From positions 12,096 to 26,707 of the forward strand of contig DNSZ01000299.1 of assembly GCA_003500165.1 (NCBI GenBank): a stretch of 14,612 nt of DNA. The letters run 5' to 3'. Shown here in pieces: positions 6,367-13,905 of the stretch. Numbering within the stretch: position 1 is the stretch's first letter; each line of letters opens with the position of its first letter. The DNA comes from Paracoccaceae bacterium (GTDB lineage: Bacteria; Pseudomonadota; Alphaproteobacteria; Rhodobacterales; Rhodobacteraceae). Under the pieces are notes generated by a model, which did not search any database, had not been told where the DNA came from, and saw only the letters and a list, made by a program, of their open reading frames with translations. Both the position numbers and the translations under genes were made by a program.

Positions 6367-6708
6367 TCAGCAGAATTCCACCGGCTTTTCCCACTGGATC
6401 AGCACGCAACAGCCCGCTTCCGACCAGACCGAATGTTCGCTGCCAGCGGGGTTCAGGATGAACGACCCGGCCGGATAGTCGCCGCGTTCGTCGCTTTGCG
6501 TCCCGTCAAGGACCAGGATCGTTTCCAGACCGGTGTGACGGTGCCGGGGCACCGATGCACCCGGGGCATAGCGCAACAGGGCGACGGCCGGTTCACCGCC
6601 TTGCAGTTCGCATATCTCGACGCCGTCGCGAAACGGGCGAAAGGTCAGGCTGCGCCAGCCGCCCTGGATCAGATCGGCAAGGGCAAGGGGTTCCGTCAGA
6701 TCAGCCAT
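6367..6708 (-). CDS. Cupin-domain protein (ChrR-like cupin)
   Basis: The 113-residue protein is a single cupin barrel. The first cupin motif gives HRH (His56, His58) and Glu62, and the second gives His92 in AGSEHSVWS. The likely metal-ligand set of three histidines and one glutamate is therefore complete. The phrases LRYAPGASVPRHRH and ETILVLDGTQSDERG resemble the ChrR-type cupin family, but no anti-sigma zinc domain is attached. Its reaction is unknown; it may be a metal-dependent enzyme or a sensor for the operon. It is the last gene, and its ATG at 6708 overlaps the stop of the upstream cysteine hydrolase by 8 bases (ATGGCTGA), so it is probably translationally coupled. An upstream extension of the frame is rejected for that reason. 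Confidence 0.8.
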   Translation of the reverse strand: MADLTEPLALADLIQGGWRSLTFRPFRDGVEICELQGGEPAVALLRYAPGASVPRHRHTGLETILVLDGTQSDERGDYPAGSFILNPAGSEHSVWSEAGCCVLIQWEKPVEFC

Positions 6709-7369
6709 CGAGGGCGGCCTCGATCCCTGCCACCGGTGCCGTCCAGCCGACGATCGCGCCCTGGGCACGGATCATGGCAAGCGTCGCCGCCTTGAATTCG
6801 GGGAAATAGCTTTCGGTGGCATCCTCGGCGAGCAGGCCGTCATAGCCCCGGTCGTTCGCCTCGCGCATGGTGGTTTGCACGCAGACCTCGGTGGTGACCC
6901 CGGCGAAGATCAGCGCCTCGATCCCCAAGCTGGCCAGATGATCGCCCAGCCCGGTGGCATGAAACGCGCCCTTGCCCGGCTTGTCGATGACCAGCTCCCC
7001 CGGGGCGGGGGCCAGCTCCGGCACGATTTCGGCGCCCGGTTCGCCGGCGATCAGGATACGGCCCATCGGACCGGGATCGCCGATGCGCAGGGCCGGGTTG
7101 CCCCGGTCGCGTTTGGCGGGCGGACAATCGGACAGATCGGGCCGGTGGCATTCGCGGGTATGGATGACGGGCAGGCCCGCGCCGCGCGCCGCCGCGATCA
7201 GCCGCGCGGTTGCGGGGATGATCGCCTGCAGCGGTGTGACATCGTTGCCGAGTGCGGCCCCGAACCCGCCCGGTTCGATGAAATCGCGCTGCATGTCGAT
7301 CACGATCAGCGCGCTGCGCGCCGGATCGAAGCGGAAGGCAAAGGGCAGGGCGGTCGCAATCTCGGCCAT
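6701..7369 (-). CDS. Isochorismatase-like cysteine hydrolase (second copy)
   Basis: The 222-residue protein belongs to the isochorismatase-like cysteine amidohydrolases. The probable triad is Asp25 (VIDMQ), Lys130 (IDKPGKG) and Cys163 (TTEVCVQTT). HTRECHRPDLSD at 70-81 and REANDRG at 169-175 link it to the biuret/triuret hydrolase group. It is clearly a paralogue of the hydrolase encoded at 8895-9572. It differs just after the Asp (RDFIEPGGFG instead of TDFCGPGGYV) and near the C-terminus (DATESYFPEF), so its substrate may differ. It likely hydrolyses a C-N bond of a small amide or ureide, releasing ammonia; the substrate is inferred. The start at 7369 shares one base with the ATPase stop (TGATG). 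Confidence 0.88.
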   Translation of the reverse strand: MAEIATALPFAFRFDPARSALIVIDMQRDFIEPGGFGAALGNDVTPLQAIIPATARLIAAARGAGLPVIHTRECHRPDLSDCPPAKRDRGNPALRIGDPGPMGRILIAGEPGAEIVPELAPAPGELVIDKPGKGAFHATGLGDHLASLGIEALIFAGVTTEVCVQTTMREANDRGYDGLLAEDATESYFPEFKAATLAMIRAQGAIVGWTAPVAGIEAALDG

Positions 7370-8898
7370 CAGGCATGCCCCGCCATGTGGTGACCGATTT
7401 CGACCGCGTCGGCCTCGGCCCCGCTGCATTCATAGGTGATGCGGCCTTCGGACATCACCAGGACGCGGTCGGACAATTCCACCACCTCGTCGAGGTCTTC
7501 CGACATCAGCAGCACCGCCGCGCCCGCGTTGCGCGCCGCCATGATCCGGGCGCGGATTTCCGCGACCGCCGTGAAATCGAGCCCGAAACACGGGTTGGAG
7601 ATGATCAGGAGATCGACCTCGCCGGTCAGTTCGCGGGCCAGCACGGCGCGTTGCACATTGCCCCCCGACAGCGACGCCATCGGCGCGTCGAGCGAGGCGG
7701 TCTTCACCTTGAACGCCGCGACCAGATCGCGGGCCTGCCGGCGCATCGCCCCATTGGCCAGCCAGAACCGCGTGCCGCTGCCATTCACGTCGAAGCTGCG
7801 AAAGCCGATATTTTCGGTCACCGACATCTTGGCGGCGCAGGCATTGTGCAGGGGTTCCTCGGGCAGGTAGCGGACGCATTTGACCCGCGCCTCTTCGCGG
7901 GTGGCGTGATAGGGGCCGCCTTCGACCCGCACGTCGCCTGCGGTGACCGGACGCTGACCGGTCAGCACCTCCATCAGTTCCATCTGCCCATTGCCGGAAA
8001 TCCCGGCGATGCCGACGATTTCGCCTGCGCGGACCTCCAGCCTGTCGATCGCGATCTCCTTCAGGCCCGACCGGTCGCGCGCCCGGATGCCCGACAGCGA
8101 CAGGATCGGCGCGCCCGCCGCGCCGGCCCGCGGCGCCGGTTCGGCAAGCGTTTCGTCGCCCATCATCATCCTGGCCATATCGGCATGGGTCAGCGCGGCC
8201 ACCTTGCCCGAGCCCACCAGCTTGCCCCGGCGCAGCACCGACACCGCATCGGCATAGGCGGTGACCTCGCGAAACTTGTGGGTGATCATCAGCACCGTGA
8301 TCTTGCCCGCCTGGCACAGCGCGCGGACATGGCCCAGCACCTCGTCGGCCTCGTCCGGGGTCAGCACCGAAGTCGGTTCGTCGAGGATCAGAAACCGCCG
8401 CCCCAGATAGAGTTGCTTGAGTATCTCCAGCTTCTGCTTTTCGCCAGCTGACAGCGCGCGCACCGGCTGGTCGAGCGGCACCGCAAAGGGCATGCGCGCC
8501 ATGAACGCCGTCAGCGCCGCCTTTTCGCGCCGCCAGTCGATGACGCGCGGCGCATCCTCGCGGCTGATCACCAGATTCTCGGCCGCGCTCAGCGACGGGA
8601 CCAGGGTGAAATGCTGATAGACCATGCCCAGCCCCAGCGCATGGGCGGCCTTGGGGTCGGGCACCGCGACTTCGCGGCCGTCCACCATCATCTGGCCGTC
8701 GGTGGCGTGGTAGAAGCCCATCATGCATTTGACCAAGGTGGACTTGCCCGCGCCGTTTTCCCCCAGAAGCGCGTGAAACGACCCCGGTTCGACCCCGATC
8801 GAGACATGATCGAGCGCGGTAAAGGCGCCGAACCGCATGGTCATGCCCACGGTTTCGACGCCCAGCGCGCCCGCCTCCAGATGCCCCTTGACCGTCAT
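7369..8898 (-). CDS. ABC importer ATPase, two fused nucleotide-binding domains (BMP/nucleoside type)
   Basis: The 509-residue protein has two ABC domains, as in YufO/NupO-type nucleoside importers. Domain 1 is complete: Walker A GENGAGKST at 46-54, signature LSAGEKQ at 149-155, Walker B FLILDEPTS at 169-177, and the switch MITHKF near 204-209. Domain 2 has GISGNGQ at 299-305 instead of a Walker A lysine, signature LSGGNVQ at 410-416, and SNPCFGLD at 434-441 without the catalytic glutamate. Degenerate second domains are usual in this group. It powers the two permeases upstream. Unusually it is separated from them by two hydrolase genes. The ATG at 8898 overlaps the upstream hydrolase stop (ATGA). 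Confidence 0.93.
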   Translation of the reverse strand: MTVKGHLEAGALGVETVGMTMRFGAFTALDHVSIGVEPGSFHALLGENGAGKSTLVKCMMGFYHATDGQMMVDGREVAVPDPKAAHALGLGMVYQHFTLVPSLSAAENLVISREDAPRVIDWRREKAALTAFMARMPFAVPLDQPVRALSAGEKQKLEILKQLYLGRRFLILDEPTSVLTPDEADEVLGHVRALCQAGKITVLMITHKFREVTAYADAVSVLRRGKLVGSGKVAALTHADMARMMMGDETLAEPAPRAGAAGAPILSLSGIRARDRSGLKEIAIDRLEVRAGEIVGIAGISGNGQMELMEVLTGQRPVTAGDVRVEGGPYHATREEARVKCVRYLPEEPLHNACAAKMSVTENIGFRSFDVNGSGTRFWLANGAMRRQARDLVAAFKVKTASLDAPMASLSGGNVQRAVLARELTGEVDLLIISNPCFGLDFTAVAEIRARIMAARNAGAAVLLMSEDLDEVVELSDRVLVMSEGRITYECSGAEADAVEIGHHMAGHA

Positions 8899-9572
8899 GG
8901 CAGCGCGGCAAGCAGGGTGTCGCTGTCGGCCACCGCGCCGAACACACCGCCCTGCATGGTGACCATCTTCAGTGCCGCCTCGTGGTTGCCCTTGTCGGTC
9001 GCGCCGCAGCCATCGGACAGGACCACGCATTCGAAGCCGCGATCGTTGGCCTCGCGCATTGTGGTCGACACACAGACATCGGTGGTGATGCCGCAGATCA
9101 CCAGATTGTCGATGCCGCTTGTGCGCAGGATCAGTTCCAGATCGGTGGCGCAGAAGCTGCCCTTGCCCGGCTTGTCGATGACGATCTCGCCCGGTTCGGG
9201 GTAGAGCTCCCCGATGATGTCCCAACCCGGTTCGCCGCGCACCAGGATCTTGCCGCAGGGGCCCGCATCGCCGATACCCGCGCCGATCCGCTGCGACCGC
9301 CAGCGTTTGTTGGCCGGCAGGTCCGACAGATCGGGGCGGTGGCCTTCGCGCGTGTGGATGATGTGATAGCCCCCGGCGCGCATCGCGGCCAGCACCCGCC
9401 GGATCGGTTCGATCGGCGCGCGGGTCAGCGTCAGGTCATAGCCCATGGCATCGACATAGCCGCCAGGCCCGCAGAAATCGGTCTGCATGTCGATAATGAT
9501 CAGCGCGGTGTTTTCAGGCCGCAGGTCGCCATTCCACGGCCAGGGATAGGGGGTCGCGGCAATGGTGGTCAT
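8895..9572 (-). CDS. BiuH-like cysteine hydrolase (isochorismatase superfamily)
   Basis: The 225-residue protein is strikingly like biuret hydrolase BiuH of Rhizobium leguminosarum as I remember it: PYPWP near the N-terminus, LIIIDMQTDFCG, HTREGHRPDL, NKRWRSQRIGAGIGD and KPGKGSFCATDLE. The catalytic residues Asp28, Lys134 and Cys167 correspond to BiuH Asp36, Lys142 and Cys175 with a constant offset of 8. BiuH converts biuret to allophanate and ammonia. Triuret hydrolase (TrtA) and other amidohydrolases belong to the same superfamily, so the substrate is not proven, and no allophanate hydrolase is in the window. The ATG at 9572 overlaps the formamidase stop (ATGA); the stop overlaps the ATPase start in the same way. 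Confidence 0.87.
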   Translation of the reverse strand: MTTIAATPYPWPWNGDLRPENTALIIIDMQTDFCGPGGYVDAMGYDLTLTRAPIEPIRRVLAAMRAGGYHIIHTREGHRPDLSDLPANKRWRSQRIGAGIGDAGPCGKILVRGEPGWDIIGELYPEPGEIVIDKPGKGSFCATDLELILRTSGIDNLVICGITTDVCVSTTMREANDRGFECVVLSDGCGATDKGNHEAALKMVTMQGGVFGAVADSDTLLAALP

Positions 9573-10585
9573 TCCGCTGCCTCCGGCGTCTTTTCGCCAT
9601 AAAGGCGGGTGGGGGCATCGAACCCGCAAGGCGTGCCGTCGGTGACCTGAACCGTGTCTTCCCAAGGCAGGCGATACTGACCTGCCGCCAGATCGGTCAT
9701 ATAGGTATAGGGGCAATCCTGCGCGCCGCCCTTCACCGCGGTAAAGCCGCGATGGCCCAGCTGGTAGATGTTGTTTTCCACCCCCCAATGGGCGCGCGCC
9801 TCGCGCACCAGATCGGGGCGAACCTCGGCGGTGATGATCTCGTCCGCGCGCCCGCTGGTGCCATGCGCCAGAACGGTGCCGTCGAAATCCACGATCATCC
9901 CTTCGCCCATGGAATCGAAGCTGCCATCGGACCCGCACATGCAGACATTCGCCGTCACCATCAGGTTGCAGAACGCATTCGCCTGGTTGGTGAACCGCCA
10001 GCTCTCGCGGATCGGCGCGGTATAGCCGGCGGTGCGCAGCATCACCTCGGCCCCGCGATAGGCGGCCTCCCGCGCCATTTCGGGGAACATGCCGTCATGG
10101 CAGATGATCAGCGCGAGCTTCACGCCCCTGGGCCCCTCGATCACCGGAATGCCCAGATCGCCCGGCTCCCACGGTTCGACCGGCACCCAGGGGTGCAGCT
10201 TGCGGTAATAGAGCTTCAGCGCGCCCTGATTGTCAATGATGATCCCGGAATTATACGGGTTGCCGCCGGGGTTGAATTCCATGATCGAAAAACAGCCCCA
10301 GATGTCATTGTCGATGCAGGCTTGCTTGAACGCCGCGACCTCCGGTCCGTCGAGCGAACACATGATCGCCGGGTTGGTGTCCATCGACAGGCCGTGCAGC
10401 GCGTATTCGGGAAACACCACCAGGTCCATGGTGGGCATGTTGCGGCGCGCCTTGCCCACCATGTCGACGATCCGATCCGTCTGGGCGGCCAGATCGGCAG
10501 GCGTTTCCACGACCGGCAGCTGCAACTGCACCATGCCGATGACGACCCCGTTGGGGGATTTGTTCAAACCGCCTAAGCCGTTCAT
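9569..10585 (-). CDS. amiF: Formamidase (AmiF-like, nitrilase superfamily)
   Basis: The 338-residue enzyme hydrolyses formamide to formate and ammonia if it behaves like Helicobacter pylori AmiF, which it strongly resembles (IMEFNPGGNPYN, YYRKLHPWVPVEPWEPGDLG, ICHDGMFPEMAREAAYRG, WGVENNIYQLGHRG). The catalytic set is Glu60 (FPEYA), Lys129 (YRKLHPW), Glu137 and Cys162 (ICHDG), matching AmiF Glu60, Lys133, Glu141 and Cys166. A short-chain aliphatic amidase is the alternative, but the length and motifs favour AmiF. The start at 10585 is fixed by a perfect AGGAGG 5 bases upstream, the strongest ribosome site in the operon. It lies 9 bases after the permease gene and overlaps the next hydrolase by 4 bases. 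Confidence 0.9.
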   Translation of the reverse strand: MNGLGGLNKSPNGVVIGMVQLQLPVVETPADLAAQTDRIVDMVGKARRNMPTMDLVVFPEYALHGLSMDTNPAIMCSLDGPEVAAFKQACIDNDIWGCFSIMEFNPGGNPYNSGIIIDNQGALKLYYRKLHPWVPVEPWEPGDLGIPVIEGPRGVKLALIICHDGMFPEMAREAAYRGAEVMLRTAGYTAPIRESWRFTNQANAFCNLMVTANVCMCGSDGSFDSMGEGMIVDFDGTVLAHGTSGRADEIITAEVRPDLVREARAHWGVENNIYQLGHRGFTAVKGGAQDCPYTYMTDLAAGQYRLPWEDTVQVTDGTPCGFDAPTRLYGEKTPEAAE

Positions 10586-10594
10586 GGGGGCCTC

Positions 10595-11518
10595 CTATTT
10601 CGTGATGGACAGTTCACCGGGCGCGCCGACCATGGCGCGGTTGGGCGAGGATGTGGCAATCAGCACGCCAAGCGTCAGGACGTAAGGCGCGGCATAGAAC
10701 AGGTAATAGCCTTCGGACACGCCGACCGATTGCAGCGCCGGGCCGAGCGCGCCGGCGGCGCCAAAGAGGATCGCGGCCCAGAAACAGGCAATCGGGTTCC
10801 AGCGGGCAAAGATCACCAGGGCCACCGCCATCAGGCCCTGGCCGGACGAGATGCCCTCGCTCCAGCTGCCGGGATAGAACAGCGACAGATAGGCGCCACC
10901 GACCCCGGCAAAGGCGCCGCCCGCCGCCGTGGCGAGCGTGCGGATGACGGCGGGCCGCAGCCCCATGGCGCGGGCCGCATCGGTCGAATCGCCGACGACC
11001 CGGATCACCAGGCCGACCCGGGTGCTGCGGAACATCCACCACAGCGCGACCGCTGCGGCGGCGCCGATCAGGAACAAGACGTTGACACGCAGCGCGGCCT
11101 CCAGCTGGGGGATATCCGACCACCAGCCGAAACCGATCGATGGCAGATCCGGCGCCACCGGCTGGATGAAGGGTTTGCCGAAGAAGAAGGCGAGCCCCAT
11201 GCCGAGGAGCATCATCGCAATGCCGATGGCGATATCGTTGACGCGCGGCAGCGAGCAGATCAGCCCGTGCAGCAGGCCGAACAGGCTGCCCGCGAAGGCC
11301 GCCGCCAGCACCCCCGCCCAGGCCGACCCGCTCAGATAGGCAATCGCGTATCCCGACATGGCGCCGAAGACGAGCGTGCCCTCGAGCCCCAGATTGATCC
11401 GGCCCGACCGTTCGGTCAGCACCTCGCCCAGGGACACGAACAGGAACGGGGTGGACACGCGGATCGCACCGCCCAGCATCGCGATGGGAATGGCCCAGAG
11501 ACCCAGATCGCTTTCCAT
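10595..11518 (-). CDS. ABC importer permease, BPD_transp_2 family (second subunit)
   Basis: The 307-residue inner-membrane protein belongs to the permease family of branched-chain amino acid, sugar and nucleoside importers. LTERSGRINLGLEGTLVFGA at 34-53 is the family block usually seen as ERSGxxNxGxEG. PRVNDIAIGIAMMLLG follows as the coupling-type segment. There are many strongly hydrophobic stretches, roughly eight or more helices. It resembles the YufQ/NupQ type of BMP-linked importers, which act on nucleosides or purines. It pairs with the permease encoded at 11518-12630. The ATG at 11518 shares one base with the upstream stop (TGATG), which I prefer over the far longer open frame to 11998. 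Confidence 0.92.
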   Translation of the reverse strand: MESDLGLWAIPIAMLGGAIRVSTPFLFVSLGEVLTERSGRINLGLEGTLVFGAMSGYAIAYLSGSAWAGVLAAAFAGSLFGLLHGLICSLPRVNDIAIGIAMMLLGMGLAFFFGKPFIQPVAPDLPSIGFGWWSDIPQLEAALRVNVLFLIGAAAAVALWWMFRSTRVGLVIRVVGDSTDAARAMGLRPAVIRTLATAAGGAFAGVGGAYLSLFYPGSWSEGISSGQGLMAVALVIFARWNPIACFWAAILFGAAGALGPALQSVGVSEGYYLFYAAPYVLTLGVLIATSSPNRAMVGAPGELSITK

Positions 11519-12630
11519 CAGCCTCGCCCCCAGCGTTCCGGGGCGAACATCCTGAACCGCCCATAGAGCGTGTCCGACACCAGGATCGCGACAAAGACAA
11601 AGCCCTGCAGCACCAGGATCGTCGCATCCGGCAGGTCCATGCGGCGCTGGACAAGGCCCGAGGAGGCCTCGAACCCCGCCAGCAGCACCGCCACGGGGAT
11701 GATGGCCAGCGGATTGTGCCGCGCCAGAAAGGCGATCAGGATGCCCGTGTAACCATAGCCGACCGCGAGCGAGGCGTTCGCGGTGCCATGCACGGCGGCG
11801 ACCTCGAACACCCCGGCGAGCCCCGCAAACGCGCCACCAAGCGCGGTGAAGCCGACGATCAGGCGGCCGACCGGCAGGCCCTGGACCTGGGCGGCGCGGA
11901 CATTGCCGCCGGCGATCCGGGCGGCAAACCCCCAGGTGGTACGCTCGATCAGAATCCAGCACAGGATGCAGGCGACAATGCCGACGACGAGCCCCCAATG
12001 GACGTTCCAGCCGGGGATGTCGCCGATGCGCATATGCTCGGCGAGCGGCGCGGTGGACGGTTTGTTGAGGCTCGCCGGGTCGCGGAACGGCCCCTCCACC
12101 AGATGGTTCATCAGGGCGATCGCGATATAGGCCATCAGCAGGCTGGCGATGGTTTCATTGACCCCGCGATAATGGCGGAGCGCGCCCACGGTGCCGATCC
12201 AGACCGCGCCGATCGCCGCGCCCGCCAGCGCCATCAGCGGGATGGCGAGCGCGCCCGGCAGCCCCGACAGGCTGCCCGCCAGCGCGCCCGCCGCGACCCC
12301 GCCCAGCACGATGGCGCCTTCGCCGCCGATCACCACCAGCCCGAGCCGCGCGGGCAAGGCCACGCACAGCGCGGCCAGCAGCAGGGGCGCGGTGCGCGAC
12401 AGGGTGTTCTGCCAGGAAAACGCGGTGCCGAACCCGGCCTTGTAGACCAGCGCATAGAAATCGACGGGCGACTTGCCCTGGCTCAGCAGAAACACCCCGA
12501 ACGCGGCGAGCCCGACCAGAAGCGCGCCGAGCGGGATGACGAGCGCCTCCGACCGGCGCGCGATCGCTGCAAGCCAGCCATCGGGGGACAACAGCCCCCG
12601 CGGTGGCATCGTCTGATCGGCGATCGCCAT
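11518..12630 (-). CDS. ABC importer permease, BPD_transp_2 family (first subunit)
   Basis: The 370-residue inner-membrane protein has a cytoplasmic N-terminus of about 30 residues, then alternating hydrophobic segments. GLVVIGGEGAIVLGG near 97-111 and GVNETIASLLMAYIA at 156-170 match the conserved blocks of YufP/NupP-type nucleoside importer permeases. With the second permease, the double ATPase and the BMP-type binding protein it makes a complete importer. The ATG at 12630 lies 11 bases after the binding-protein stop. The Shine-Dalgarno there is poor (GGGGCC), so its translation may depend on ribosomes finishing the gene before it. Confidence 0.92.
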   Translation of the reverse strand: MAIADQTMPPRGLLSPDGWLAAIARRSEALVIPLGALLVGLAAFGVFLLSQGKSPVDFYALVYKAGFGTAFSWQNTLSRTAPLLLAALCVALPARLGLVVIGGEGAIVLGGVAAGALAGSLSGLPGALAIPLMALAGAAIGAVWIGTVGALRHYRGVNETIASLLMAYIAIALMNHLVEGPFRDPASLNKPSTAPLAEHMRIGDIPGWNVHWGLVVGIVACILCWILIERTTWGFAARIAGGNVRAAQVQGLPVGRLIVGFTALGGAFAGLAGVFEVAAVHGTANASLAVGYGYTGILIAFLARHNPLAIIPVAVLLAGFEASSGLVQRRMDLPDATILVLQGFVFVAILVSDTLYGRFRMFAPERWGRG

Positions 12631-12641
12631 GGCCCCGCGCC

Positions 12642-13754
12642 CTAGGAGGTCGAGCCGATCACGCCCTCGACCAGATAGTCCATGCTTTCCAGCGCGATAT
12701 CGGTCTCCAGAAAGACCTCGCCCTCGGCCAGGATCTGATTGCCGTTATTGTCCATCAGCGGCCCCTGATAGGCGGCGAAACCGCCTTTCATCATCTCGGC
12801 CTGGGTGGCGTCGAACTGGTTGCGGGCGGCATCGGTGACCGCGGGCCCCAGCGGCGACATCTTGATATAGCCTTCGGCCAGGCCGCCGCGGTCGAAATTG
12901 GAAATGGTGCCGCCGTCCAGCATGGTCTGCACCATGCGGGTATAGACACCCGGCCAGTTCCATTCCGCCCCGGTCAGGTATTTCTCGGGCGCCAGCGGCG
13001 CCTGATTGGCATGGTAGCCGCAGACGAAACAGTCGCGCCCGGCGGCGGTCTCGATCACCACCTTGGGGCCGTCCACATGGCAGGTGATCACGTCGCAGCC
13101 CGCATCGGCCAGCGCGTTGGTGGCTTCGGCCTCTTTCACCGCGAGCGACCATTCGCCGGTGAAGATCACCTGACAGGTGATCGCCGGATCGACCTGACGC
13201 GCGCCCAGCAGGAAGGAGTTGATGTTCTGCAGCACCTGCGGGATCGGCTTTGCCGCGACGAAACCCAGCCTCTTGGTCTGGGTCATGTGACCTGCGACGA
13301 TGCCGTTCAGATACTGCCCCAACCCGATATAGCCGAAATAGGACCCGACATTGGTCGGCATGCCTTCGGTCCACAGCCCGGCCGCGTGTTCGAACCGGAC
13401 ATCGGGATATTTCGGCGCCACGGCCAGAACATGGGGATCGAAATAGCCAAAGGAGGTCGGAAACAGCAGCGTCGCGCCGTCGAAGTTGATCATCGATTCC
13501 ATCGTGTTCTGCACGTCGATGGTTTCGGCGACATTCTCTTCCTCGACCACGGTGACACCGGCCATCGCCTTCACCGCGGCGGCGCCTTCGGCGTGCGCCT
13601 GGTTGTAGCCGAAATCGTCCTTGGGGCCGACATAGATGAAACCGACGGTCATCTCGCCGGCCGCCATCGACGGCAGGGCACCAAGCGCCGTGGCACCGGC
13701 CAGCGCGGCAGAGCCTTGCAGGAACCGGCGGCGGGCAAAGGGGGGCATGGTCAT
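12642..13754 (-). CDS. BMP-family ABC substrate-binding protein with Tat signal
   Basis: The 370-residue periplasmic protein is the first gene of the operon. Its N-terminus has the twin-arginine motif ARRRFLQG followed by a hydrophobic run to about residue 32 (ALGALPSMAAG), where signal peptidase could cut. There is no lipobox cysteine, so it is probably soluble. The mature part has the BMP/Med fold signatures: VGFIYVGPKDDFGYNQAH at its start, TSFGYFDPHVLAVAPKYPDV, GYIGLGQYLNGIVAG and a C-terminal GEVFLETDI. BMP proteins typically bind nucleosides or purines, but here the neighbours point to an amide- or ureide-containing ligand. I chose ATG 13754 because AGGAG lies 9 bases before it; ATG 13748 would be too distant. 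Confidence 0.92.
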   Translation of the reverse strand: MTMPPFARRRFLQGSAALAGATALGALPSMAAGEMTVGFIYVGPKDDFGYNQAHAEGAAAVKAMAGVTVVEEENVAETIDVQNTMESMINFDGATLLFPTSFGYFDPHVLAVAPKYPDVRFEHAAGLWTEGMPTNVGSYFGYIGLGQYLNGIVAGHMTQTKRLGFVAAKPIPQVLQNINSFLLGARQVDPAITCQVIFTGEWSLAVKEAEATNALADAGCDVITCHVDGPKVVIETAAGRDCFVCGYHANQAPLAPEKYLTGAEWNWPGVYTRMVQTMLDGGTISNFDRGGLAEGYIKMSPLGPAVTDAARNQFDATQAEMMKGGFAAYQGPLMDNNGNQILAEGEVFLETDIALESMDYLVEGVIGSTS

Positions 13755-13840
13755 GGGTCTTGTCTCCTGGAATATGGCTGGCACGGCGACCTGGCAGCAA
13801 TCGCATCGGGATAGCTGGGGCAGACAAGCGGTGCTGTCAT

Positions 13841-13879
13841 CTGCTAAGTTTGCAGCGAACCGCTGCACGGATTGCAGCG
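13841..13879. promoter_or_regulatory. Tandem LysR-type (T-N11-A) boxes in the divergent promoter
   Basis: Two dyads follow the CTGC-N7-GCAG pattern, each containing T-N11-A. The first is CTGCTAAGTTTGCAG at 13841-13855. The second, with longer arms, is CGCTGCACGGATTGCAGCG at 13861-13879. Their centres are 22 bases apart, two helical turns, on the same DNA face. The stronger dyad lies next to the lysR gene, the weaker one towards the operon start. This matches the usual recruitment-site and activation-site layout of LysR-type regulators. The gap from 13755 to 13905 holds both promoters, but I could not place -10/-35 elements with confidence. Confidence 0.68.
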
Positions 13880-13905
13880 CTCTGGACGGATGAGGCGCGC
13901 AACGC

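Noticed and set aside
7375..8451. A long + strand open frame opposite the ABC ATPase
   Set aside because: It is antisense to a clear ABC protein, with a composition typical of mirror frames (many His, Arg and Gln) and no recognisable domain.
8895..9572. Assignment as RutB (ureidoacrylate amidohydrolase)
   Set aside because: The superfamily is the same, but the blocks NKRWRSQRIGAGIGD and KPGKGSFCATDLE fit the BiuH group, and no other rut genes are present.
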